A DNA stretch of 64,000 nt from Nymphaea colorata (lineage: Eukaryota > Streptophyta > Magnoliopsida > Nymphaeales > Nymphaeaceae), in assembly GCF_008831285.2 (NCBI RefSeq), contig NC_045138.2, positions 16,525,934 through 16,589,933 on the forward strand, given 5' to 3'. A program made the translations under genes and the position numbers. Below are positions 23,891 through 36,347 of the stretch, piece by piece (the first letter of the stretch is position 1; every line of letters begins with the position of its first letter). The notes under the pieces are model-generated. The model saw only the letters and a list, made by a program, of their open reading frames with translations, did no database searches and was not told the origin of the DNA.

Positions 23891-25661
23891 ATGATGGCTC
23901 ACAACAGTGTCTTGCTTTCCCTTCTCATTACTTTGCCCTTTCTCCATTTGGTGAATGGATCAACCTTTAGCATAATGAGCTATGGTGCCAAAGCAGATGG
24001 AGTGACCGACAATAGTGCCGCTTTTCTAAAAGCATGGTCTGCGGCTTGTTCCGCATCACAGGCCGCAACGTTATACGTGCCCTCCGGCCAATTCTTGTTG
24101 CACCCTGCCCTCTTTTCTGGTCCATGCAAAAACAGCAAGATCATCGTGCAGGTCGACGGCAACTTGATCGCATCAACCGACTATAAATTGTATGGTGCCG
24201 CAGGCTACATCATGAAGTTCAACAATGTGAAAGGATTGTCTTTCCAGGGAGGGTACATAGATGGAAAGGGATCAGCACTATGGGCTTGTAAGGCTGGCAA
24301 AGGAAACTGTCCCTATGGAGCAAGAGTAAGTGACATGTAGGCCTTGTGTCTTCAATAGACAGACTACACAAGTTAGTTGCTATTATCAATTTCTTAGAAA
24401 TGATTTCTATGATAAACTTAGTTATCAACTATATATGTAAGTCATATCCATAATCCATATGACAGTTCTTGTACATATGAATTAACATTGTGTTTCTTAT
24501 TTGCAGTCGTTAGTGTTCAGCAATTCAAGGGACATTACATTGACAGGCCTCACCTCTGTCAATAGTGAGCTCTTTCACATTGTCATTGACACATGCACCA
24601 ATGTGAAAGTTGATGGACTGAAGATCACGGCATCAAGCACAAGCCCCAATACAGATGGTATCCACGTGGAGCAATCGACGGGCGTTACAATTACAAATTC
24701 GAACATCAAGACAGGAGATGACTGCATATCTATTGGTTCAGGAACCCAAAACTTGTGGATTGAGAAAATAGCTTGTGGACCTGGACATGGAATCAGGTAA
24801 TTGAAAGACTGAACGCATGAGTTGCACATATAATTCAACAAATCATGTGCCTAAACAAAATATGCTTTGTTTGTGGGTGTTTGCATGTGTGTGTGCATTC
24901 ACATGCAGCTTCACGTGTAAGTTTGAATATGATGGACGGTTAATTTGATATTGTTGGCAGTGTTGGGAGCTTAGGGAAGACTGCCAATGAAGCTGGGGTG
25001 CAGAATGTAACAGTAAAAGATGTGGTGTTCACTGGGTCTACCAATGGCCTAAGAATAAAATCATGGGCTAGAAGCAGCACAGGTTTCGCCAAAGGAATCG
25101 TGTTCGATGGTGCGACGATGAACAATGTCGCCAACCCCATCATCATAGACCAGCACTACTGCCCTAACAACCAAGGATGCTCTAATCAGGTGCTGATGCA
25201 TTCACCAATTCATAACTTTTAGATCTTTTGGGGTCTTATCCAACTTTAAATTATTTAAAAGCTACTCTGAACATCATTATATATATACATGTATATATAC
25301 ATACATACACACACTGCCTCTTGCACTTAGTGTTAGTAATTCATGAGCAACCTCTAGTTGTTTAAGATGTTCGATCTTTGTTGTCATACAGAACTCTGGG
25401 GTTAAGATCTCGCAAGTGACATACAACAACATCAAGGGAACGTCAGCGACGCAAGTGGCGGTGGATTTCTCATGCAGTGCTAGCGCGCCATGCCAAGGGA
25501 TCAAGATGTCTAACGTGCAGCTGACATACAAGGGCAATCCTGCTAAGGCCTCGTGTGATCATGCATTTGGGAGTTCAAGTGGCTCTGTGTCTCCACCAAG
25601 TTGCCTTAAGTCAAGTGCCTCCAATCGCAGGCTTTTGGGCCTTACTCTTTCTGCAAATTGA
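23891..25661 (+). CDS. Exopolygalacturonase (GH28), copy PG-E
   Basis: Exons 23891-24325, 24507-24796, 24961-25189, 25392-25661; 407 residues, phases 0, 2, 0. It starts MMAHNSV with a signal peptide ending HLVNG. The catalytic motifs of GH28 are intact (SPNTDG, GDDC, GPGHGISVGSLG, RIK). It is the mirror partner of PG-B, identical in exons 2 and 3 at protein level. The last residues read TLSAN instead of the GLSRN shared by B, C and D, and the following 3' UTR is equally distinct, so the right edge of the near-identical arm falls inside this gene's last exon. Confidence 0.94.
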
Positions 25662-26917
25662 TTGCCCTGCGTGCCTACATATTCTTTGATTGGTTTTAAG
25701 TACAATGTAAGCATTTATAAAGAAAGTTGATGGTCATGAAATAATGTATTAATGTGTACACACATGTTCTTTCTTAGAAGTAAAAATAAAGCAGTGATTT
25801 GTTATTTGTTCTGTATTTAGCACTTGAAGAGAGAAACAGGGACAAAGAGAGCTGGAGATATTATGCCAATGATTTTACCCTGAACAACTTTCAAAGAGCA
25901 TTTTTGATACCTCTGGAGATAAATATTTGTTCTTGGTGGATTTTGGAAATCGATTCCATATATGTTGGAGACGGAGAGAGACCATGAATATTATCCGGTG
26001 ACCGAGCAATTTAGCCATTTTTAGTTGGTTCTTCAAAAATTCAACCACAAACTACAAAATAACCGAAATATTATATTCTAAATATACAAATGTTATCATG
26101 GATTACCATGCCAAGATCGTTATAATAATTAACGGCAGGGGCCTTAAATTACCTTTTTCATACAATTATGTTTTTCTTGAATAAAATTGTAGCAGAATAA
26201 GGAAAAGAACATTGATATGAACATTCATGTTTTTTGAACAATATCAAAACTTTAAATCCTTTTCTGGTTACCACCAATATCTTTAAGTTTTAAAATTTTT
26301 TTATTAAAAAGCTATAAATAATGACATTTTAATATTCATTTCTTTGTATATCCGTCGATGCAGGCGATTTCAGCCCCTTTCGGCGATTATTTGGAAAAGG
26401 CCGTTTCCAACTCCTAGTTTTCATTTCCTTGCTGTTGCGAATTTGAACTTGAATAGACAAGAATGAACAATTCGGAAACTTAGAATCATGTTTCCCGTTT
26501 TACTACACAAAGTTTTTTCCTCATGAAAGAAAGGAAAAATGGGAAAATATTCAAAATTTGAAAATAGAAAATAATTATGGTAAATAAAGTAATCCCAGAA
26601 GTCTCCAGAACCCAATTAAAATCAAATACGCTTAAAGTAAATTAACTACAAACGCAGGAAATGGAGAGATGAAAGTGACTTACAGCCTACAGGTGGCGAT
26701 TGATGCAAAAAAGTAGAATTGGCAAAAACAAGAAAACCAAGTCGAGAGGCGGTGCCGCACCTGGAGAAACGAAAGTCTTTGCAACTCTCTATCTCTTATC
26801 CGTTTTAGAGCTTTGCAATTTGCGTCTTAGCCTCAGATGACCGAAATGAAGATTTTGTGACGATGGCTCTTTTGTTTGAGTAGGGAAGGAGGGTGCGGGA
26901 GCGTGTCTTGCGGGCAT
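25662..26917. other. Intergenic, PG-E 3' flank to next gene
   Basis: To about 25,820 it holds a diverged PG 3' UTR (AATAAA-like signal near 25,787). The rest is AT-rich spacer and the promoter/leader of the next gene. No further gene was supported. Confidence 0.5.
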
Positions 26918-27058
26918 ATGGCGTCGAGGAAGAATCTGGCTGCAGACGCTCCATGGAGGGCAGCGCCGACAGGAAAACCCCTCCCCAAGATCCACCAATC
27001 TCCCATTCTCCGTGTATCGTCCGATCCCCAATGCTCCTATGGCCTCGCTGTCATGAAG

Positions 27059-27122
<64 letters not shown>

Positions 27123-30100
27123 GTTGGTATCTTCTGTACTCTCTGTCTCTCGCGGCTGTTTGATGTTGGTATCTTCTGTTTCTGAAGCATTCGAACCCCG
27201 TTGGCAACGGATTTGCGAGTGAAGCTCGATTGGAGTCGGCGGGGCCCGAGTGTATCGTTCCCGGACAAGTTAAACCCGTTAGACTGCTGGGCTTGAAGGT
27301 TTTATCCGGAATCCTCCAGTTCCCTGTTTTTAGATTCAGTTCTTTTGTATGGAAAAGCTCTCATGGGTCACTTTTAAATTTGGTTTTTCGCCCGTTCTTG
27401 AGAAAGAGTCTGGTTATGAATTTGGCAGGGCAGTGCTTTTACGGCTTTCTTGCTTACATAGGAGTCCTGGTGGTGCGTAGATTGTTTTTTTATGGATTTC
27501 ATGCTTATCGGCAAGTCATGGGTGGTGCTTGGATTGTGATAGTATGATGTTGGCTATAATTGCTTGACGAGCCTAGCTTAGATCCTGAAGATATTTTCTT
27601 TCTTTGGACTGTGAAACATTATTCCATACATTATGTTCCATGTACTTCTCAAATGCTTCTTGAACACCTCTTCCTTTCCTCTTCATCTGCTGTTTTCCAA
27701 TTGGTTCCTGTTCATATTAACTAAAGATTTTAGATGCCTTCTTTGGAGTTATTAGTAATAGCTTAAAGGTGCAGAATGCTTAGTCGGGTGACCAGCATGG
27801 AAGGAAGTCGTAGAGTGCCTGATTCCTAGTGTTCTACCAACGAATAATATGTTGTAAAATCTGACTTGCTTCGCTTCATTATATTGTTGTTCTCTATGCA
27901 TATTTTGGCTTCTCTTTGTTAATTCAAATGTGGATATTTGGTATAGGTCATCTAAATTTTTCCTTCTGAAGTTATCAGTAAGGAGCTTCTTTTATTTTTT
28001 TAAAATGAATGAAAAATGTGGATGTTAACACTCTCGTTTTAGTTATCACTAGTCTTGTATACAGCCATAGATAGGGTGTCTTCTATTGGTTGTGCAAACG
28101 AATCCTTTAAGTGGTCGAACTTAACATTTACGACAAGCATGTTTTTTTTTTTTTTGATGCCTTCCCTTGGTCGATGCCTTCCCTTGGTCTTTTGCAACAC
28201 AATTTCTAGAACTTAGTGTTTCCTTTTTCACATTCGGCAATGCATGAGGCAAGCACCTGAGGAAACATCACTATCTCAGGAAAGCATAGACTCAATCAAA
28301 GGTGAGATTAGATTTTTCTTCTATCGATGGCTTAATGGAGGTGCACATGTGTTTGCACTCTCTCACAGTTCACACATTGTCAAATAAACTCGACATAATT
28401 CGATTGACAGTTAAGCTTTTTTTGTGCTCTTTGTGCTTTGTTTGTTGTTTAAAATCATCAATGTTCCTTCCAAGTTCACTATATTTCCAATTTGAAGAGG
28501 ATTTTGTATCGTCCTTTTCTCCTTAGCATTTTGTACTGCCACTGGAACTTCTCTTTGTTGCATTTTATTTATTATTTTATTTCCTTTGACAACTGTGTGT
28601 TTTACCCTACTTTCTTTCCAGGTTTGGTTTTATTGTAAGTAATTTTCTTCCTTCTTTGCAGGTATGGCCTGTCAGTGTTAGCTTTAAATTCTTGGAGCCT
28701 ATTGGACGAGAAATGAAAGCTATGGGAAAGGTATAATTTATTATCTAGATTCTGAAGTTCTGAACAGTGCTACATGTCTATATTTTTCCTGCACTAGAAT
28801 GGACTCGTGTTCAAATTGCTGAATTCTGTTGTAAATGTTTTTTGCTTGTCAAGTCACGGTTTTCAAAGTATTTGGGAAATGTGCTTCACAAAAGATTTAG
28901 GTTCTTGTTAAATGACAACATGCTCCATCAGTTAATCAACAAATTCTATGTTGGAGATAGTTTATGATCTTTTAGTTCAGTACCTTAATTTTTTCAGCAG
29001 AATTTTGTTAGTAAGCTGTTGATATCTTATACCAACAGTTTGATGGACTTGTTAGGTTCAACAGAAGGGTGTTCCCTCAATTTCTGCCATAAAACTAATA
29101 ACATGCTTAACTGTTGAACAAATAACAAAAGCTCGCACTGTTTAGATATTTTACATTTGATCACTTGAATTAAAGTATGCATCACACAAAGTATGTGGTC
29201 TCAAAATCGTTGAAATTGGAGTATACTCTTGATGTTTTACCAGAAGTTGCTGCCTTTTTAAAAATTGTTTCCAATGCAAACCTGTGGGAGGGAGGTCTCC
29301 CAGCCTTTTATTAACAAAAATTAAAGAAATACATATAGCAGGATTTACAAAACAACAAAAACAGGGAATCATTCAAAAAGACCCCTTAAGGAAATTAACC
29401 TATATTAGGGGACAACGATTGCATTCAACAGAAGAATTTAGTGGGAGGTTGAACATTAAAATTTTAACAACCTCTGCACTAGGATTACACACTTAACCTA
29501 AATTTATCCATATACCCAGAAAGATATATACAGCCAAAACCTTGAGCTTAAGGTTCTTCAAGAACCAGTTCAGGCTCTTCTTCCATGTAGACGGTCCTGC
29601 TACTAACAAACTTCCACCTGAGGGTTTTTTTTACTTCTATCAATAAGGCCCTAGGTCCAGAAATAATATAACTGAACTCCATTCCCCCTTCCCTGGACCT
29701 CCAGTAAAACACCCTATAGCCATATTTAAAAAGGGCTTCTTCATTTCATTCAAATATGCTTCAGTGACCATCACACGAGGAATACCATCAACGATTCGTA
29801 CCTTATCAGTTTTATCGACCTCCATTGAATCCTGTTTCAGCAAGCTCGCCCATGATTTTAGAGGAGGAGGCTTAGCCTGCATCTCCCTCATGGCTTCTGA
29901 AATAAGGTTCTGCTGAATGACTATGTCACGATTCACTTGTTCATTGTCCCCTGGTTTCAGCTGCATGCCCTGCACGTATTCCTCTGTTAGCGTTGCCAGC
30001 CAGTTTCCGTTCACATTACCAGACCCAGTGACAGTGAGGGCGACGCCCTTGCTGGGTTCTTCAACACCATTCTCAAACAGTTTGGAGCATTACCTTTTTT

Positions 30101-32007
30101 AAAAGTATTACAAACATAAAGAACTTAACTTTTTGCACTAGACTAAGTTTTACTTTGTAGTCCTTCTTTTATTAATTTTTCTTTTCTTTCAGATTTTAAT
30201 TTGATGTTACGTTTTAGGAAGCTTACTACAATAAATCACAGTATTGAAGATGGTAAAGAACTTCTTGCAATAAATGCCAGCAAAGGCAAATGTCTGCTGT
30301 CACCTAACAAATTACTCAATTGTATAAAATGTTGAGCACCAAAGGACTAATAATTACAGGCTGCTAATGATTTTTTATAACGTTATGAGTAAGCATAATC
30401 ACATTGGAAACCAAAGTAGATTTTAAGAGTCAACGAGCCCAATAAACTTCAAAATCACTACCCTTGTAAGTTCTTAATCATCTGAAGAGAAATATGATGT
30501 TATGTTAGTGCCTAGTGGTATTAGCCTATTAGGATGACTTATACCAAAAAGTTTGTGGCGACTATGAACAGGACTCCATTAAAAATATATTAGGTCAACT
30601 ATCAAAATTTGCTAACTTCAACCTGGTTCATCTAAGATGTGTTGCATGACTCTTATGTCAGCATTGTCGAGACATGTTGCAAGATATGTCACTATGTACA
30701 CGATGTTTCCAAAAATGTGTTGCGTGCGATGGAACAAAGTGTTGTCTAACAAAGTGGCAGCTATAAGCGGAATAACAATCTGAATTTTTGTACCTGATCT
30801 TTAAGCTTTAACTCTTATATATATGGTTAAGATTTGACTGTTATCTAGACTTCCTACATAAGCCTTTAACTTGTTTGCTAAGTTCAATCCTTGCTTCTTA
30901 AAAGCTCAGAATCTCTTTCCAATGTCTCTTTCTTATGTCCAAAGATATGGTCTATGCTCACCAGACTCTTACTTTCCCAATATTTCTAATGATGGTGTTG
31001 CATCCGCACAATTTAGCAATCATGTGTGGGCACACATTGGCTGGATCATAGTCACATTGCTTTATTGGAGTACACTGTTGCAGAACATGACAAAGTTCTG
31101 TCAAGCCACCCACGAAATCTACAAGTCCATAATAATTGGGTATTGATTGTTCTTCTTTCAGCTGATGCTTGACATCAACGTGCTGACTACCGACTGTTTC
31201 TGAATGTGGATGACTTGCTCCTCCATTGATAGATTTATCTGGAAAGCTCTGGAAGTGAGATATGGGCATCTAAAGGATTGGAGAAATAAACCATCTATGC
31301 CTTCCCAACTGTTCTTGAAAGCAATGGGTTGTGCGCTCAATTTGGCAGATAAGTGTGGTAAAAAGTATATATATGGAATCTCGAGATAGATGGGGAAGAA
31401 AATTACACAATGCATATCATTGTCTCTAGAAATCCTTAAACTACAAACCGTAATTTGAGAACAATGGTCTGTATGGGCTCAGAAAATGAAATAAAACTAG
31501 AACAATACCAAGCTACTTGGCTGTTCAAGATACTTATGTCCAACATAGTACGACATATCCCTGGTGTTTTTTGTTTCTCCTCTGTTTGGTATTGTATCAA
31601 CACCATAACATGCCACCTGCAACTCTGCTTGGAAGTGACTGGTGAAAATCACAGTACTTTGCATGGGTATGTAATATAATATGTATATGTGTGTGTATGT
31701 AACTGGCAATTTTTATGGAACCTTGGCCTTCAAGTTAAAGCTGCTTTTCAGGGATTGATCTCTATCCTTATATTTTCTAAGAATTACCTGCTGGATATCT
31801 GTCCTTTATGTTCATATGGTTCAAGAGCTATAACATTGGTGCTCGGTTTCACTTCCTTCGAATTTATTTTATGCTCCATGTCAAAGTTCTGCACTTGTCT
31901 TTTGCCTTCTGTTGGCTAATGATGGTTTTTTTTTTTTTTCCTTTTCTTCCATGCAGTTCATGGATTCAGCGTTCAATCTTATGCAAGCTTCATTTTCTGA
32001 TCGTTGA
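26918..32007 (+). CDS. Conserved small plant protein of unknown function (123 aa)
   Basis: Four exons: 26918-27058, 27188-27298, 28662-28730, 31957-32007, all joined in phase 0, giving 47+37+23+16 residues. The protein runs MASRKNLAADAPWRAAP..., then GPECIVPGQVKPVRLLGLK, VWPVSVSFKFLEPIGREMK and FMDSAFNLMQASFSDR. I recognise it as a short plant protein conserved in sequence (from memory of homologues with ...GPDCIVPGQ...LLGLKVWPVEV...), but I know no function. No clear signal peptide or membrane segment. Intron 1 begins with a long CT run directly after GTA. The last coding exon is only 51 bp and follows a 3.2 kb intron, so automated prediction may miss it. The exon 2 donor (AAG|GTTTTA) is weak. 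Confidence 0.8.
27060..27119. repeat. (CT)n microsatellite in intron 1
   Basis: About 29 CT units start two bases into the intron, immediately behind the donor GT. Length change here could affect splicing of this 129-bp intron. Confidence 0.95.
29285..30110 (-). mobile_element. LINE remnant in intron 3 of the 123-aa protein gene
   Basis: On the minus strand an open frame (about 30090-29640) reads ...NGNWLATLTEEYVQGMQLKPG..., PPPLKSWASLLKQ and VRIVDGIPRVMVTE, resembling the ORF1 region of plant LINEs that precedes a DUF4283-like domain. About 350 bp further a tail with TTTTTGTTAATAAAAGG (29300 region) looks like a LINE 3' end. The reverse transcriptase is missing, so this would be an internally deleted copy. 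Family assignment is by resemblance only. Confidence 0.5.
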
Positions 32008-33663
32008 GTGCTTCCTTTAGCTGATCTTAAGAGTTGTATTTACGGAGACTTGCATGGGCTTTATAATAGAAACTTATGCTCCTTAGTGGGGTATTGAAGT
32101 TGTAAAGCAGATTTGTCCAACAAGTATAATATGCTTGGTGAAACCGAAGAGCAGGGTGGCTTCTGAGTTTTTCCCCTGATTAAGAGCAAGAATGGAAATT
32201 TCTTTTGGGTATGTGGGATCTTGATAGTGAACATATTTGGTTTCCAGTGAAGGCTTGGTGTCTCTCCTTTCATAAGACGTCTGTTTCTGCTAAAATTGAG
32301 TTATCCAGACTGAGCTTTTATTATAGAGGCTGGTTCTGAACCCGGGCCTGCACCATGCTCGAAATGGATTCCTATTTAAACATGCACCTTCTGTGGGCAG
32401 TCTGACGATACTAGACCAACCGAAAGGATCGTTTTCCTTCGATTTTTCTGGGCCCGACTTTTACCATCTTTACGATTCATTTTTCTTAGATGGCTTTATC
32501 GACATCATCCTTTACAACTGCGATGATGATGCGGTGCAATTTCTTTTCTCAGACTATGTATGTAGTAGTGGAGAAATCACTTGATACTGCAATTTTTGAA
32601 AACAAGGTGCCAAACCAAGGGTGCCTTGGTGAGTTTTTATGCACAATACCCTGCGGGGGTGTAGATGCTCATGGGCACCGAACTAACATTCAGCTGTTTA
32701 TCAGTTTACCATCCTACCAGCTATGCCAAAGCCTTTTGGCACTTTGTAAGGTGCAATGAGGTTGGAACGGCCGCACATCTTCTAGCCACTTCATGAGCTT
32801 CAGTGAGATTAGAACTGGTAGCTGCCTGTCCAAGGACCCCCGCAGCTGCCTACATATTTCTTTCTATGAGATGTTCTGTACTTAGCAAGCAATTAAATTT
32901 GCAAAGGGTCTGGGCATGTTTACCGAACTTGGTCGATCCAAACTGTTTCTCATTGACAAAAAATGATAAGCTTTACTCAAAATAACAGCCTAGCATGTAT
33001 AACCTTCATGAAAAAAGTTCTTCCTTGGGAACAAAATGAAAGAGAATCTTGCCAGCACCCAAACAGGCCAAGCAGACGGATCAGCACAGACACAACCAAA
33101 GGAAGGAGATCTATGATAGCTGAATTATGATGGCTGAGGGAAAGAAAATAGGTGCCGCAAATGTGAAATTGGACGAGGAATTCACATTAGCCAATAGTTG
33201 AGTGTGTGTTGTTTGTACCCAAGTTTCCCAGCAGCAGTCTGGCCCTGCTATGAATGGTCTACTGGCCGTGGCCCAGGTCCAGGTCCAGCCAACTTAAATG
33301 TCCATCCATCTTGTATGTGCATTGTTTGACTGGAGGGAGGTGGACCCATAGAACCACTATGTCCAAGAGGGCAAGACCTACTACGTCTGCTCCTGCTTGA
33401 CACGCCAGACAAAACGTTAGGTAGCAAAAGGCCGGGTTTGCTACGGCTGGAACTGTCTCCACCTTCATCTCCAGTAATACCACACACATGCATGCGCGCT
33501 CACACGTGTATGTGCATGCACGCACACATGCACATGCATATATGCATGCACCTGTGGCATGATAAAGATGGTGTTAAGACTGTTAGTTAGGTCATTGAGT
33601 TGCTGAATGTGGAGATCGCATTTCATTGATATCGCATTCATCACACCATCATTGATGTCGAAG

Positions 33664-34118
33664 TATGAGCCAATGGAGACTCTCTCTTTCCCAATGCATT
33701 TTCCATTTTATCAGCTCTCTCTCTCTTCTTGACTTGACTAAGTGTCTAAGTCTCTTTTTGCCGTGCACCAGTTTCCTTGATCACCTATGCCATGACACAG
33801 TGACTATGAATGAGACGACTTTTGTTTTCTTTTGCAAAGCTGAATAGGGATTTTCTTTCAAGTTTGTTCTTCATAAAAAAAAAAAGAAGAAGAATTTTAA
33901 TAAGATTGTATTAAGATAACTGTCTCCAGTTTGTGTCCATGGTGAGCTTTTCTCATCCGTGATGACCGATCCTGAATTTGTTCTTAGTTTGCATCAAATA
34001 ATGCAGAGTACTAGGTGAGCAAGAGGTGTATTTCATCCTACCACTAGATTGAGAATCTAAACCCCCACCCTTCTCCCCATTCTCCCAGGGACCAAAAGAT
34101 TTGGTGGGGAATAAGCCT
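33664..34118. repeat. Direct repeat, copy 1
   Basis: About 450 bp related to 34297-34728. Both begin with CCAATGGAGACTCTCTCT, include TTTTGTTTTCTTTTGCAAAG and an A-rich run, and end with a CTCCCA(G/A)GGACCAAA(A/G)GAT block. Copies are moderately diverged, so the duplication is not recent. Confidence 0.8.
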
Positions 34119-34296
34119 GGGAACTGGGTCGAGCCGCCGCCGAGTACCCAGTACCTGGCCCGGCTCAGGGTCGAGAAAACATGACCCGGGCCGGCCGGGC
34201 TTGTTATTGGGCCGGCCCGAGTGGGCCCCATAAGTCCGGATCAAGCCCGATAATGATTTTTTTTAATTTTTTTTATTAATTTATATATGTGGTGTT

Positions 34297-34728
34297 ATGA
34301 ACCAATGGAGACTCTCTCTCTCTCTCTCGTATGCTTTTTCCTTCAGCGGTAACTTGTCTACAATTTTCTCAATGGCACCAGTCTTCTTGATCACCGAACT
34401 CATGAATGAGACTATTTTTGTTTTCTTTTGCAAAGCAGGATTTTCCTTTAACTTTGTTCTTCATAAAAAAAAAAAAAAAAGAATTTCCTAATCCATAACT
34501 CAAAATTGTTGAGATTTAATAAGATTGTATGAAGATAACAGTCTCCATTTTGTGTCCATGGTGAGCTTTTCTCATCCGTGACAACCGACCCTGAATTTGT
34601 TCTTAGTTTGGATCAAAAGATCTAATGTAGAGTATTGAGATGTATTTCATCCTATCATTCAGCTGAAAATTGAAATCACCACCCTTCCCCCTATTCTCCC
34701 AAGGACCAAAGGATCTGGTGGGGAGTAG
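34297..34728. repeat. Direct repeat, copy 2
   Basis: Partner of 33664-34118, same orientation. The two are separated by about 180 bp that include a GC-rich patch with GGGCCGGCCCGAG-like words. Confidence 0.8.
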
Positions 34729-36347
34729 TTACCAAATATCCAAGATGGAAAGTTTACATCAGGATTGGATTTGTATTTGGATCTGAAGTAGATCTGATTT
34801 GAAAAGTTGATCCAACCTACGAAAAGAATTCAAACTAAATCATTTATTCTCTAATAAAAAGGGAATCGATTTTTCTAGTGATACCGCAAATATGTTGGAT
34901 AAACATTTTAAAAATGTTCAGGAGAATATTTTAATCGTTCATGAATTTTGTTTTTTCAAATTGGTTTTTTATTTGCTTTTCAAATATTTTACTTAAAAAT
35001 ATACGCAAAAAGAAAAATAGCAGATGATAATAACCACATTCATTCTAGTACAACCGATTCAAAAAGTATAGATGATGAAGAGTCGATAGGGAGAATGGAG
35101 GCTTTTCTTCCTCCTGTAAATCGCATTCATGCATTTATGATCATGTAGAAAAGCTACTCTCTTCGCTTGAAATATCTCAAGTTTTTTTTTTTTTTCCCGT
35201 CCATGGTTAAGTGCAATCCATCTACAAACGATTTACACGTTCAACTAGAGACGTACAGGACTTAGATTCGGGTCGGGCCAATTCTTTCCCAAGTTCAAAC
35301 TTAACCGGTTTTGGTCCCAAACTTCAATTCCTACACTATTTTCCAAAACTAGATTGAAATGTAAGTAGCATCAGATCTCGTCATTTATATGTAATTTCTT
35401 GGATCTTCATCCAATCCTAGTAGAATACGGGCCCAAATCCAGCTAATAGTTGGATCTATTTTTTTTTTTTAACCAAATCTGACTAAACAGAAGGGACGTG
35501 TAAGTAATCGAGTATTTTTCATCCATTTACTGCCGACAGCAAAGTCACCGAGAAGCGTGCGGTTTTAGTTTTATCAGCGATCACATCAGCGACGTTGAAA
35601 CGTCTCCGCGAAGGCACAAATTGAACGCTCTGTCTGGCTGAATGTTAATCCACACTTGCCCTCTTAAAAGCGAATCACGGTTCTGGTCTCCCTTGGATCT
35701 CGAGAAGATCGGTAAACGCGAGAGATGCTCTACAAGAGCATCGGAATTTGAAGCCCTGATGTTTCGGTGCTTAATCTTACGTTTTCACACTTTCCAAGTT
35801 GATTTCTTGATCGCTAATGTATATATTATAAAGAAATTGGACTGTGAATGCTATAAGCACTAAAAGTCATATGAACTGGTTGGCCGCAATGTCGATATCT
35901 ATCCAAGCTAGATTATTGTGAAGTGAAGTTGGTCGATTGATTTGGTTCCTTCCTTGGGAAAATATACGACAAAGACCCAGTTGGAAGTGAGGAGGAGGAA
36001 ACAAATGATGGATCCCAAGAAATCAAAGTCAATCATAGAGCTACATTTATTTATTGAAAATTTGAAATTGACAAATACGACTGACAACTCACCGTGGGAA
36101 TCTCCTCTCGTTTCTTCTTCTTCTTCGTCGACCGCCCATTGGATGATCCAGTCTTTCTTCTACCAATGACATCATTATCATCCTTCAGTGTCCTGTTGTG
36201 TTGGCGTCAACGCTTGAGCTTCTCTCTTCCCTCGATTCCTTTTCGATATATTCCTGCGGGATATTCCACTTGCTCATGGCATTTCGGCTACTGCACTGAT
36301 CGTTATTAGAGAGAGGGAGGGAGGGAAACAGAGAGAGGCAGTGAGAG

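Larger units (their letters stand above)
19728..25640 (-). repeat. Right arm of the polygalacturonase palindrome
   Basis: Mirror of 13475-19687, holding LINE segment 3, PG-D, spacer and PG-E. Near identity to the left arm ends about 15-20 bp before the PG-E stop codon. After that PG-E's 3' flank is still related to those of B, C and D to about 25,820, but clearly diverged, and it lacks the LINE segment. Confidence 0.9.
32008..36347. other. Intergenic, 4.3 kb
   Basis: The 3' UTR of the 123-aa gene, then repeat-rich spacer: a duplicated 450-bp segment (33.66-34.73 kb), a GC-rich patch at 34,120-34,240 made of GGGCC/GGCCC words, a CA/TG-rich patch near 33,480-33,550, and the promoter of the phosphatase gene. 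No open frame here could be tied to a known family. Confidence 0.5.

Noticed and set aside
26876-27222. Open frames with long Leu-Ser or Arg-Glu runs
   Set aside because: They are read-through of the CT microsatellite in intron 1; the true exon ends at 27058.
31204-31389. Open frame inside intron 3 of the 123-aa protein gene
   Set aside because: Short, no conserved motif, and removed as intron in the supported gene model.
33248-33525. Minus-strand frame with Pro/Gly/Ser-rich translation
   Set aside because: No family resemblance and no splice partners; the upstream part is a CA/TG-rich repeat.
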